Of a stretch of 64,000 bases of DNA, positions 19,659 through 29,062 are shown in pieces. Under the pieces are notes generated by a model that searched no databases, was not told the origin of the DNA, and saw only the letters and a list, made by a program, of their open reading frames with translations. Source of the stretch: Sphingomonas palustris. GTDB taxonomy: Bacteria; Pseudomonadota; Alphaproteobacteria; Sphingomonadales; Sphingomonadaceae. The stretch is taken from contig JAMFSI010000025.1 in NCBI GenBank assembly GCA_026225215.1, forward strand, positions 1-64,000, written 5' to 3'. Position numbers and translations under genes: made by a program. Every line of letters begins with the position of its first letter. The stretch's first letter is position 1.

Positions 19659-20624
19659 ATGACGACCCACACAACGCGCATGCTGATTATCGGTTCCGGT
19701 CCAGCCGGTCTGTCCGCTGCGATTTATGGCGCGCGCGCGGGGATGCACCCGATCGTGGTGCAGGGTCTGCAACCGGGCGGGCAGCTGACCATCACCACCG
19801 ATGTCGAGAATTATCCCGGCTTTCGCGACGTCATCCAGGGGCCCTGGCTGATGCAGGAAATGCAGGCGCAGGCAGAACACGTGGGCACGCGGATGCTGTG
19901 GGACACGATCGTCTCGGTCGATGTGTCGAGCTATCCCTTCCGCGCGATCGGTGACAGTGGGGACATCTATGAAGGTGATACGCTGGTGATCGCCACTGGC
20001 GCGCAGGCGAAATGGCTGGGCGTGCCGGGTGAGCAGGAATTGTCGGGCAAGGGCGTCTCGGCTTGCGCCACTTGCGATGGCTTTTTCTATCGCGGCAAGA
20101 AGGTGGTGGTGATCGGCGGCGGCAATACCGCTGTCGAGGAAGCGCTGTATCTCACCAATCACTCGCAGGACGTCACCCTGATCCATCGCCGCGATACGCT
20201 GCGGGCAGAACGGATACTGCAGGATCGGCTGGCCGCGCATCCGCATATCAACGTGTTGTGGAACCAGGCCGTCGATCATTTTATCGGCGATGCGACTGGC
20301 CTGACCGGGGTCGCGCTGATCGATACGGTGACGGGCGCGCGATCGGTCGAGCCGACGCAGGGCGCATTCGTGGCGATCGGCCATGCCCCGGCGACCGAAT
20401 TGTTCCAGGAGACGCTCGAACTCGATGGCAATGGCTATATCATCGTCGAGCCCGGCACGCCGAAAACCGCCATCCCCGGGGTGTTCGCTTGCGGCGACGT
20501 GATGGACCATACCTATCGCCAGGCAGTCACGGCGGCGGGCACCGGCTGCATGGCGGCGCTCGATGCGGAGCGGTTCGTCGCCGCGCGGGGCTTTGCCGCG
20601 GCACAAGCGACGGAACGGGTGTAA
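19659..20624 (+). CDS. trxB: Thioredoxin-disulfide reductase
   Basis: IIGSGPAGLSAAIYGARA, CATCDG redox motif, VIGGGNTAVEEAL, FACGDVMDHTYRQAVTAAGTGCMAALDAER. Confidence 0.96.
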   Translation: MTTHTTRMLIIGSGPAGLSAAIYGARAGMHPIVVQGLQPGGQLTITTDVENYPGFRDVIQGPWLMQEMQAQAEHVGTRMLWDTIVSVDVSSYPFRAIGDSGDIYEGDTLVIATGAQAKWLGVPGEQELSGKGVSACATCDGFFYRGKKVVVIGGGNTAVEEALYLTNHSQDVTLIHRRDTLRAERILQDRLAAHPHINVLWNQAVDHFIGDATGLTGVALIDTVTGARSVEPTQGAFVAIGHAPATELFQETLELDGNGYIIVEPGTPKTAIPGVFACGDVMDHTYRQAVTAAGTGCMAALDAERFVAARGFAAAQATERV

Positions 20625-20718
20625 TCAGATGGCGGGCATGAACTGCTGAGCGGCTGTAAACAATTGTTATCTATTTTGATTATTAAGCCGACATCAGATA
20701 TGCATCCCTGATCGACAG

Positions 20719-20943
20719 CAGGGCAATCGCATATGGAATCATGCCCAATTCGTCATCCTGACGGAAGTCAGGATCCATTCAGCTCAGTGTTCTTTGGCCA
20801 GCCGTTACCATTGGTTTTCACAACCAAGAGGTACGAAGAAACGCCATTTGCTTCCTCAGCCTGCCGAGAATGCGGATATAACCGGCGTAGCGAGAATGGA
20901 TGCTGACTTGCGTCAGCATGACGAGCCATATGCGATTGCCCTG
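20719..20943. repeat. About 225-bp palindromic intergenic element (MITE/REP-like)
   Basis: CAGGGCAATCGCATATGG (20719-20736) is the perfect reverse complement of 20926-20943; inner arms CGTCATCCTGACGGAAGTCAGGATCCATTC / GAATGGATGCTGACTTGCGTCAGCATGACG. Confidence 0.8.
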
Positions 20944-20984
20944 TGATCGGCAGGGGGTCGTGCAGCGGGCTTTGGTTCTTCGTT

Positions 20985-21034
20985 ATCGCATCGGTAGAGC
21001 GAAAAACTGCCCCCACTTTTTCGTGCGATGCGAT
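20985..21034. repeat. Palindromic repeat, copy A of a two-copy family
   Basis: ATCGCATCG...GCGATGCGAT; reverse complement resembles 52561-52608 (GCATCGxGxAAAAAGTGGG...GTTTTTxGC...CGATGCGA). Confidence 0.7.
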
Positions 21035-21066
21035 TGGCGCGCTGTGTGAATATCACGCAGCGCGCC

Positions 21067-21858
21067 TCATCCTTTCAAAGCGCGGAGAATCTGCTCTTCC
21101 AGCCAGGTCTGCGCGGCGGGCTCGACAAAGCTGTGGCTGGCGCCGGGGCAGATGTGCAAGCGCGGATCGCGTTTGTCCCATAGGCCCAGGAACAGCTGCG
21201 CGGTGCGATCCCGTTCGGCGAGCAGCACCCTCGTCGGCCCGGAAAAGCGAGCGAGGCCGGCGGTGATGTCCAGCGCGAGCGAACTCGGCGGAGGGGCTGG
21301 CGCCAAGGCTCGGCGAAGACTGCCGAGCAGTGCCGAAAGTGAGATCTTGCCCGTGAGCAGGCGCGCGAACGCGGCAGGATCGGTGAGACGCTGGCGGTAA
21401 TGCGCGCGCAGGGCAGGTGCCGATTGCGCATCGGCGCTGTCAGCCAAATCGTCCTCTTGAGCCACAGTCCAGGGATTTGCCAGCACCAGCGCGTCGGCAC
21501 CAGCACCACCGGCCAGCATCAAGGCGCTGGCGGCATCGCAATTGCCGAGGTCGACGACGCGGGTGAGTTGTGGCTGGGCGGTGCGAAAGGCAATGAGAGC
21601 AGCGTGAATATCGGCAGCGCTGTGGCGAAAGCCCAGGTTTGGCCCCTCGCTGTCGCCCACGCCGCGCCGGTCGAAGCGAAAGATCGGGAAGCCGCGCGTG
21701 GCGAGCCGCGCAGCCAGTTGCGCTTGCCCGGCCCAGGCGCCGCTGCGCACTTCATTGCCGCCCGAGACGATCAGCAGTCCGGTACTTCCGCTCGCGGCAT
21801 CCAGCGTCGCGTGGAGCGTGGAGCTTTCGCAGAGGAAGGTCGGGAAACTGCGGGTCAT
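21067..21858 (-). CDS. Hydrolase 1, exosortase A system-associated
   Basis: MTRSFPTFLCESSTLHATLDAASGSTGLLIVSGGNEVRSGAWAGQAQLAARLATRGFPIFRFDRRGVGDSEG; genomic context. Confidence 0.85.
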   Translation of the reverse strand: MTRSFPTFLCESSTLHATLDAASGSTGLLIVSGGNEVRSGAWAGQAQLAARLATRGFPIFRFDRRGVGDSEGPNLGFRHSAADIHAALIAFRTAQPQLTRVVDLGNCDAASALMLAGGAGADALVLANPWTVAQEDDLADSADAQSAPALRAHYRQRLTDPAAFARLLTGKISLSALLGSLRRALAPAPPPSSLALDITAGLARFSGPTRVLLAERDRTAQLFLGLWDKRDPRLHICPGASHSFVEPAAQTWLEEQILRALKG

Positions 21859-22541
21859 GCCGCTGCACTGGTCAGGCTTACGGCGATAATCGCAGCGAGG
21901 GCGTCGGCCTGCTCGCGGCTTTCGCCCGGTTCGGCACGCAACCATAGCCCGGCGCCGCCAAGCTCTTCCTGGGAGATCACCCGCTGTTGGGATGTCGCGA
22001 CTTCGAGCATCTGGAACTCGGTGAGGAAGGCGGCGCTCAGCCGATAGCCCGACAGTTCCAACCCCTCGGTTCCGCCCTGCGCCAGCAATTGCTCCTGAGT
22101 TTCGTTGCGTCCAGCCTCGCGTGCGCTGAGGATGCGCGCGCGCAACATCGCGCGCAGCAGGCCGGCACCGTTGGCCGGAGCGTATTGCCAACCGGGCAAA
22201 TGCGAGGGGGCGAGTAGGGCGCCGCCATGAATCGCCAACACCTGGCTCGCGCGAAAATGCGCGGCCGCAGCCGCCATCGCCGCGCGCCAACTCGAGGGAG
22301 TCTGTTCGGCTGGCGCCGCAAGGCTTTCGTTGCAGCCGGGCAGGTCGGGCAGAAAGCAGTCGATCCCGGCCCCGTCCAGCCGCCGCATCACCTCTATGGT
22401 AAAGCGGCGCATGCGGTTTGCGGCATCGAACAGCGCCGGGACGATCAACAGGCGATGAGCGCGGCCGGCATCGCAGATCAGCGCCAGCTCCTCGGTATGG
22501 CCGCCCTGTACACGCGGAGCAGGCCACAGGGCAGGGGTCAT
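21855..22541 (-). CDS. Hydrolase 2, exosortase A system-associated
   Basis: LLIVPALFDAANRMRRFTIEVMRRLDGAGIDCFLPDLPGCNES; ATGA overlaps on both sides. Confidence 0.85.
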   Translation of the reverse strand: MTPALWPAPRVQGGHTEELALICDAGRAHRLLIVPALFDAANRMRRFTIEVMRRLDGAGIDCFLPDLPGCNESLAAPAEQTPSSWRAAMAAAAAHFRASQVLAIHGGALLAPSHLPGWQYAPANGAGLLRAMLRARILSAREAGRNETQEQLLAQGGTEGLELSGYRLSAAFLTEFQMLEVATSQQRVISQEELGGAGLWLRAEPGESREQADALAAIIAVSLTSAAA

Positions 22542-22801
22542 GTCCGTTTGCGCTTGGCCTCGACAAAGTTGCGCAGCGATCCGAAGCTGCCCAGCATTTC
22601 GCCATCGACCTCGTCGTCGTCGATGACGATATCCAGCCGGTCTTCGATTTCGGTCAACAGTCCGGCGACCGCCATCGAATCGAGCTCGGGCAAATGCCCG
22701 AACAGGCCGGTCTCGGCGCTGAAACCAGCCACTCGATCGGGGCTCAGCCCCAAGACGTCGCTCAGGATCAGCCGCAAGCGCTGGTCGGTCGTGCTGTCCA
22801 T
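22538..22801 (-). CDS. Acyl carrier protein, exosortase A-associated
   Basis: GHLPELDSMAVAGLLTEIEDRLDIVIDDDEVDGEMLGSFGSL; phosphopantetheine Ser in LDSM. Confidence 0.9.
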   Translation of the reverse strand: MDSTTDQRLRLILSDVLGLSPDRVAGFSAETGLFGHLPELDSMAVAGLLTEIEDRLDIVIDDDEVDGEMLGSFGSLRNFVEAKRKRT

Positions 22802-22860
22802 AAACCTCCTCGAACGATGCTTGCGACTAACCCTTATCAAACGCCGCGAACGTGGCGCCT

Positions 22861-23940
22861 CTAAACAGGCTTGGCGGCTGCGGCAAGGCGGTGCAGCCCC
22901 AGCTTGATCATTTGCGGCCAATTTCGGGGATTTCTCGGGCGCAGCAGCGTCAATCGATAGCGCGGGCGCTGATATTCCATCCAGTCGCGCTTGTAGGGAT
23001 CATCGCCGGTGCCGAAATCGACCATACTCACGCGGTCGCGGTCGATGACTTGTTCGAACAGCGCGGCGGTGAGCGTGGTGCCGGGCGAGAGCGCCCTGGC
23101 GGCTTCGATATGCGCGAGCTTGTGAATGAAAGCGGTGCCGCCCTCTACTGTCCAGAATTGGGCGGCGATAGCGCGTCGAGCGCCGTCGATCGCGGCATGG
23201 GCTACGCCCAGTCGCAGCCGCCCCGCGGCGCCCTCGGCCTGGGCAAAGTCACGCAGGAAAGCGGGCGATCCTTCGCCGGGTTTCCAGCTTTCGCGATAGA
23301 TCGCCTCGTACTCGGCCCAGGCTGGCGCATCGAATTGGCGGTGAAGGGTGATCTCCACCTTGCTGCCCTTGCGCTTCAATGTCGTGCGCAGCGGCCCCGG
23401 CCTGGTGGCAAGATAAGCGGCAAAACTACGTCCGCCGATTTCGAGCACATGGTTGGTATCGCAGCGCTCAAGCACCGCATGCCAGCCGGCGGTGCGAAAG
23501 GCGCGCGCCAGGATCTCCGCTTCGCCATTCTCATCGGCCAGACCGCTCAAAGTGATACGATGCGTCTGGCGCGGCAGATCGCGGGCGAGGGCGGTCAGCA
23601 GGGCCGCCGCCTCGGCGCCGGGCGAGACGATCGGGCGGGTGCGAAAGCTGTACCAATTGGCGAGCGCCGTCAGCCCGCTCGCTGCGCGCGCGAGCGGCAG
23701 TACCGCAACTGCTTCGCCTTCGCGCGCCACCGCCAGCAGCGGCGCGATACCGCAATGATCGGCCAGTCCGCGCCACCAGGCCAGCCGATCGAAGGGGGCG
23801 GATTGCGCAGGCGAGTCCAGCAGGTGCGCCAGCACGGGATCACCTTGCACTTCCTTAAGATCGTGGTGATAGATGATCGCGACCAATGGAAATCCTCTTG
23901 CGGAGCCCGAACCCATTTCCGCTGCCAACCCCGATATCAC
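22861..23940 (-). CDS. GNAT/FemAB-like acyltransferase, XrtA locus
   Basis: LKRKGSKVEITLHRQF, GEGSPAFLRDFAQAEGAAGRLRLG, MVDFGTGDDPYKRDWME typical of GNAT/BioF2-like domains; start may be TTG at 23886. Confidence 0.75.
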   Translation of the reverse strand: MISGLAAEMGSGSARGFPLVAIIYHHDLKEVQGDPVLAHLLDSPAQSAPFDRLAWWRGLADHCGIAPLLAVAREGEAVAVLPLARAASGLTALANWYSFRTRPIVSPGAEAAALLTALARDLPRQTHRITLSGLADENGEAEILARAFRTAGWHAVLERCDTNHVLEIGGRSFAAYLATRPGPLRTTLKRKGSKVEITLHRQFDAPAWAEYEAIYRESWKPGEGSPAFLRDFAQAEGAAGRLRLGVAHAAIDGARRAIAAQFWTVEGGTAFIHKLAHIEAARALSPGTTLTAALFEQVIDRDRVSMVDFGTGDDPYKRDWMEYQRPRYRLTLLRPRNPRNWPQMIKLGLHRLAAAAKPV

Positions 23941-25447
23941 GATCCGGCCCCTCGACCATCTCGCCTTGCGGGGGGCTGCGGATGCGCCCGCGCTCGTGCT
24001 GCGCGACGGTGTGTTTAGCTATGAGGACTTAAGAGCGCGTGTCGCAACGCTTAGTGGATGGTTAAGGAGTCGGATCGAGGAGCCGGGCGCGAGAGTGGCG
24101 AGCTGGGCGGCCAAGGGCGAGTTGACTTGCCTGCTGCCGCTGGCAGCGGCCCGGGCCGGGCTGGTGCATGTACCAATCAATCCCCTGCTTAAGCACGCTC
24201 AGGTTGCCCATATCCTCGCCGATAGCGGCGCGCGTCTGCTGCTCGGCACCCCGGCACGACTGGCGACGCTGGCGGCGGACGATGTGCCCGATGGCTGCGC
24301 GATCATGGGCGAAGATGAAGCACTGGCGGCAGCCGCGCCAGCCGCCGCCTTGCCACCTTCAAGCGCCGATCCTGCCGAACTGGCGGCGATCCTTTATACC
24401 AGCGGTTCGACCGGCAAGCCCAAGGGAGTGATGCTGAGCCATGCCAATATGTGGCTGGGGGCCGAGAGCGTCGCCGGCTATCTCGGCCTCGCCCCTGACG
24501 ATCGCGCGCTGGCGGTGCTGCCGCTGAGTTTCGATTATGGCCAGAACCAGCTGCTGTCGAGTTGGTATGCCGGGGCCAGCGCCGCGCCGCTTGATTATCT
24601 GACTCCGCGCGATGTGGTGAAGGCCGTGGCGCGGTTGGGGATCACGACGCTGGCTGCGGTGCCGCCGCTATGGTTGCAATTGGCCGAGCAGGACTGGCCT
24701 GCTGAGGCTGCTGCATCTCTGCGAACCTTGACCAATAGTGGCGGCGCGCTGACCGTGGATCTGGTGCGGCGTTTGCGTGCGCAGTTCCCGACGGCCAAGC
24801 TGTTTGCCATGTATGGGCTGACCGAGGCGTTCCGCTCGACTTTCCTCGATCCGGCATTGATCGACAGCCACCCGACCTCGATCGGCAAGGCCATTCCCCA
24901 TGCCGAAGTGCTGGTGATCGGCGATGATGGTGCAGTGGCGGCGGACGGTGTCGAGGGTGAACTCATTCATTGCGGGCCGCTGGTCGCGCAGGGCTATTGG
25001 CACGATCCGGCTCGCAGTGCCGAGCGCTTTCGGCCCGCGCCGGCTGCGTCCCGCTATGGCGGTGTTGCGGTGTGGTCGGGTGACCGGGTCAAGCGCGATG
25101 CCGAGGGTTTGCTGCATTTCGTCGGTCGCCGCGACACGATGATCAAAAGCGCGGGCAACCGCATTTCGCCGCAGGAGGTCGAAGAGGTAGTGCTGGCAAC
25201 CGGGCTGGTCGCCGAGGCGGTGGCGCTGGGCATGGCTGATCCGCGTCTGGGCCAGGTGGTTCATCTGGTAGCGCGGCGGCGCGCGGGGGTGCTGGCGGAT
25301 GTCGCCGAGGCGGAGTTGCCGCGATTGTTGCAGCGCGAATTGCCCAATTTCATGCAACCGCGCGCGATCCACTGGCGCGACGTGTTGCCGCTGGGCGCCA
25401 ACGGCAAGATCGACCGTCAGGCGTTGCAGGCGGAGCTGGCGGCATGA
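23873..25447 (+). CDS. Acyl-CoA ligase (AMP-forming), exosortase A system-associated
   Basis: AILYTSGSTGKPKGVMLSH, YGLTEAFRSTF, GDRVKRDAEGLLHFVGRRDTMIKSAGNRISPQEVE. Confidence 0.93.
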   Translation: MIATNGNPLAEPEPISAANPDITIRPLDHLALRGAADAPALVLRDGVFSYEDLRARVATLSGWLRSRIEEPGARVASWAAKGELTCLLPLAAARAGLVHVPINPLLKHAQVAHILADSGARLLLGTPARLATLAADDVPDGCAIMGEDEALAAAAPAAALPPSSADPAELAAILYTSGSTGKPKGVMLSHANMWLGAESVAGYLGLAPDDRALAVLPLSFDYGQNQLLSSWYAGASAAPLDYLTPRDVVKAVARLGITTLAAVPPLWLQLAEQDWPAEAAASLRTLTNSGGALTVDLVRRLRAQFPTAKLFAMYGLTEAFRSTFLDPALIDSHPTSIGKAIPHAEVLVIGDDGAVAADGVEGELIHCGPLVAQGYWHDPARSAERFRPAPAASRYGGVAVWSGDRVKRDAEGLLHFVGRRDTMIKSAGNRISPQEVEEVVLATGLVAEAVALGMADPRLGQVVHLVARRRAGVLADVAEAELPRLLQRELPNFMQPRAIHWRDVLPLGANGKIDRQALQAELAA

Positions 25448-26685
25448 CGCTGGAACAGGCCAAACCGCTGGGACCGATCCCTGCGGGCTTTGCCACGAGC
25501 CATGGCGAACTGGCCATCGCCGGCATTGCCGCAAGCGATCTGGTTGCGCGCGCGGGAGATACTCCGCTGTTCGTCTATTCCGCCCAGGCCGTGCGCGAGC
25601 AGGTGGCACGGCTACGCGCCGCCATGCCTGAACGGCTGGCGCTGCATTATGCGATGAAGGCCAATCCCTTCAAGCCATTGCTCCGGCTGATGGCAGGGCT
25701 GGTCGATGGCTTCGACATCGCTTCGGGCGGCGAGCTGGCACTGGCGCGCGCGGCGGGGATCGATCCGGCGCGGATCAGCTTTGCCGGGCCCGGCAAGCGC
25801 GACCGCGAACTCGAGGTGGCGATCGCCGCCGGGGTGACGCTCAATCTTGAATCCGAAGCCGAGGCCGAGCGAGCGCTGGCGATCGCCGGGCGGCTGGGCA
25901 TCACCCCGCGGCTCGCCATCCGCGTGAATCCGGAGTTCGATCTCAAGGGCTCGGGAATGAAGATGGGCGGCGGGGCCAAGCCGTTCGGGCTCGATGCTGT
26001 GCGCGTTCCGGCGCTGGCACGGCACCTCGTTGCCAGCGGCGCGGATTGGCGGGGGTTTCATATCTTCGCTGGCAGCCAGGCGCTCGATGCCGAGGCGATC
26101 GTCGAAACGCAAGCGCAGACGCTGGCGCTGGCTGTGCGACTGGCGCGCGAGGCTGGGGTATCGCTGCCGCATTGCAATCTCGGCGGCGGCTTTGGCATTC
26201 CCTATTTTCCGGGTGATCGCCCGCTCGATCTCGCCCGCATCGGCGATGCCCTGGCCGAGAATTTCGCGGCTCTGCCTGATGAATGTGCGGATACGCGCTT
26301 CTGCATCGAACTGGGGCGCTATCTGGTCGGCGAAGCGGGGGTCTATCTGACCCGGATCGTCGAGCGCAAGGTGAGCCATGGCGAGATATTCCTGATCACC
26401 GACGGTGGTCTGCATCACCAATTGGCGGCATCGGGTAATTTCGGCACCGTCGTGCGCCGCAATTACCCGGTGGCTATCGCCAGCCGCTTCGACGCCGAAC
26501 CCGAGGAGGTTGCCAATGTCGTCGGCTGCTTATGCACGCCGCTCGACCGACTGGCCGACAAAGGCAGCTTCCCGCGCGCCGAAGTCGGCGATCTGATCGC
26601 GGTGTTCTGCGCCGGTGCTTATGGCGCGAGCGCCAGTCCTTCGGCATTTTTGGGGCAGGGGCCGGCGCTGGAAATCCTCGTTTAG
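25444..26685 (+). CDS. PLP-dependent decarboxylase (Orn/DAP/Arg fold III), exosortase A system-associated
   Basis: LHYAMKANPFKPLL Lys motif, DIASGGELALARAAGIDPARISFAGPGK, NLGGGFGIPYFPGD, CTPLDRLAD; ATGA overlap. Confidence 0.93.
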   Translation: MTLEQAKPLGPIPAGFATSHGELAIAGIAASDLVARAGDTPLFVYSAQAVREQVARLRAAMPERLALHYAMKANPFKPLLRLMAGLVDGFDIASGGELALARAAGIDPARISFAGPGKRDRELEVAIAAGVTLNLESEAEAERALAIAGRLGITPRLAIRVNPEFDLKGSGMKMGGGAKPFGLDAVRVPALARHLVASGADWRGFHIFAGSQALDAEAIVETQAQTLALAVRLAREAGVSLPHCNLGGGFGIPYFPGDRPLDLARIGDALAENFAALPDECADTRFCIELGRYLVGEAGVYLTRIVERKVSHGEIFLITDGGLHHQLAASGNFGTVVRRNYPVAIASRFDAEPEEVANVVGCLCTPLDRLADKGSFPRAEVGDLIAVFCAGAYGASASPSAFLGQGPALEILV

Positions 26686-26843
26686 AGTTGGTCGCTTGCT
26701 TGTCCCGGTTCGGGACAGGCCCCCGGAAACGGGCCAAGGCTAACGCAATGTTCACCTTTATCCCGGATAGCGGAGGCTGAAAAACCTTTAGCCGCGCGGT
26801 GACCCTGCCCGCGCGGACGGGGGTTCCTGCGAAGGACAGCCTG

Positions 26844-27488
26844 ATGCCGAGTTCAAAGTTTGCCCGTCTGCTTGCAGGAACAGCCATGGCCTGCGTGGCT
26901 CTCGGCGGCTGCGCGAGCAGCGGCAATGATCCGCATCTGCCATCCGCCAATTTCGTCTCGACGCAGGAAGGTCCGGGCGAGGACTATATCATTGGTCCGC
27001 TTGATGAATTGACCATCTTCGTATGGCGTAATCCGGAGCTGGGCGCCAAGGTCCAGGTCCGCCCCGACGGGCGCATTTCCACCCCGCTGATCTCGGATAT
27101 GCCGGCGGTAGGCAAGACCCCGTCGATGTTGTCCGAGGATATCAGGCTGCAATTGTCGCAATATATCCAGGACCCGCTGGTCTCGGTGATCGTCAACAAA
27201 TTCGCCGGCACTTTCAGCCAGCAAGTGCGGGTGGTCGGGGCGTCGGGTAAGGCGGCGTCGCTGCCGTATCGCGCCAATATGACCTTGCTCGATGCGATGA
27301 TCGCGGTCGGCGGGCTCAACGAATATGCCGCCGGCAATCGCGCCAAGCTGATCCGCTTCGACCGCGAAAGCGGCCATCAGAAGGAGTTCGCGCTGCGCCT
27401 CGCCGATCTTGTCAAGAAGGGCGACAGCCGGGCCAACGTCATGCTGATGCCGGGCGACGTCATCATCATCCCCGAAAGCATGTTCTGA
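26844..27488 (+). CDS. XrtA-type polysaccharide export protein (Wza/BexD family lipoprotein)
   Basis: Lipobox LGGCASS, DYIIGPLDELTIFVWRNPELGAKVQVRPDGRISTPLISDM, PGDVIIIPESMF. Confidence 0.93.
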   Translation: MPSSKFARLLAGTAMACVALGGCASSGNDPHLPSANFVSTQEGPGEDYIIGPLDELTIFVWRNPELGAKVQVRPDGRISTPLISDMPAVGKTPSMLSEDIRLQLSQYIQDPLVSVIVNKFAGTFSQQVRVVGASGKAASLPYRANMTLLDAMIAVGGLNEYAAGNRAKLIRFDRESGHQKEFALRLADLVKKGDSRANVMLMPGDVIIIPESMF

Positions 27489-27516
27489 GCGTGGCGCGGG
27501 GAGGAACATTGGCGCG

Positions 27517-29052
27517 ATGAACACGCTTTACGACGATATCCGCAGTTCGCTGTACTCTATCTGGCAGCGCCGCTGGCTGGCGCTGGGCGTCGCCTGGGGC
27601 GTTTGCCTGCTCGGCTGGCTGATGGTGGCGACGATCCCCAATACCTACCAGGCGCAGGCGCGCATTTTCGTCCAGCTATACGATCCCTTGTCGGCGCAAG
27701 TCGGTATCGGCGCCAGTGATCGCAAGAACACGCTCGATCAGGTGCGCGATACGCTGACCAGCGCGCAGCATCTGCAGCAGGTCATTCAGGGCACGCGGCT
27801 GGGCGAAAACATCACCACCCAGCGCCAGATGGAATCGGCGATTGCTTCGCTGGGCAAGACCATCAAGATCGTCGCTGACCAGGATAACATCTTCGAGATT
27901 TCGGCCCAGACCAGTTCGGGCAAGCTCTCCGACGCCGACAACGCCCGGCTCTCGCAGGCGATCGTGCAGAAGATGATCGACATCTTCCGTAACGAGAACC
28001 ACGCCGCGAACCGCGATTCAGTCCAGCAGACCATGGCTTTCCTCAACCAGCAGCTGGCTCAGCGCGGCGCCGATCTACAGGCCGCCGACCAGCACCGCGT
28101 CGCTTTCGAAGCGAAATATCCGGAGCTGGCCGCTGGCGGCGTCTCGCTGGTTCAGCGGCTCGAGACCAGTCGATCCGAATTGCGTTCGATCGAAGGCGAT
28201 CTCGCCGCCGCGCAAAGCTCGCTGTCGTCGATCAACGGGCAATTGGCCGGCACCCCGGCGACGTTGCCGGGCAGCAGTGGTGTCGTCGGCGGTACGCGTT
28301 CGGCGCTGGCGCAAGCGGAGGCGGAGCTTGCCGGCATGCGCGGGCGTGGTCTCACCGAGAACCATCCCGACGTGATCGAGGTGCGTAACCAGATTGCCAG
28401 CCTGCGCCAGCAGGTCGCGAGCGAAGGCAATGGCGGCGGCTCCTCGGGCAGCATCCCCAATCCCAGCTATACCTCGCTGCAGTCGATCAAGGCCGATCGC
28501 GAGGCCAATCTGATGGCGCTGCAGGCACGCAAGGCTTCGATCGAGGGGGATCTGAACCAGGCTGCTGCCGCTCAGGCGACGAACCCCGATGTCGCCTCCG
28601 AGGCGCAGACGATCAGCCGCGATTACGACGTGCTCAAGCAGCAATACGATAAGCTGCTGTCCGATCGCGAAGCGCTGAAGCTACGTGGCACCGTCGAAAA
28701 TTCCGACGACGGCGCCAAGTTCCAGGTGATCGATCCGCCGCGGATCCCGCGCACGCCGATCGCGCCGAACCGCGGCCTGTTGCTGCTTGCGGTGCTGGTG
28801 GTCGGGATCGGCGCGGGTGTGGGTGCGGCTTACGGCATCGGCGAATTGCGTTCGACCTTCGGCACCACTGCCAAGCTCGAACGCGCGACCGGGCTGCCGG
28901 TACTGGGCGCGATCTCGCGGTCGCTGACCGTGGACGGGCTGCGGCTGCGTCAGACGCGGCTCAAATATTTTCTCGCTGGGGTGGGGGGGCTCGGCGGGTT
29001 GTTCCTGCTGCTGATCGTGTTCGAATTCATCCTGCGCGGCTCGGTCGCATGA
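27517..29052 (+). CDS. XrtA-type polysaccharide chain-length determinant protein
   Basis: Wzz-like N-terminal TM, coiled coil, C-terminal PPRIPRTPIAPNRGLLLLAVLVVGIGAGVGAAY. Confidence 0.93.
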   Translation: MNTLYDDIRSSLYSIWQRRWLALGVAWGVCLLGWLMVATIPNTYQAQARIFVQLYDPLSAQVGIGASDRKNTLDQVRDTLTSAQHLQQVIQGTRLGENITTQRQMESAIASLGKTIKIVADQDNIFEISAQTSSGKLSDADNARLSQAIVQKMIDIFRNENHAANRDSVQQTMAFLNQQLAQRGADLQAADQHRVAFEAKYPELAAGGVSLVQRLETSRSELRSIEGDLAAAQSSLSSINGQLAGTPATLPGSSGVVGGTRSALAQAEAELAGMRGRGLTENHPDVIEVRNQIASLRQQVASEGNGGGSSGSIPNPSYTSLQSIKADREANLMALQARKASIEGDLNQAAAAQATNPDVASEAQTISRDYDVLKQQYDKLLSDREALKLRGTVENSDDGAKFQVIDPPRIPRTPIAPNRGLLLLAVLVVGIGAGVGAAYGIGELRSTFGTTAKLERATGLPVLGAISRSLTVDGLRLRQTRLKYFLAGVGGLGGLFLLLIVFEFILRGSVA

Positions 29053-29062
29053 GGGGCTTGCC

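Noticed and set aside
20768-21016. 82-aa minus ORF in the trxB downstream region
   Set aside because: Lies almost entirely within palindromic repeat sequence; no protein features.
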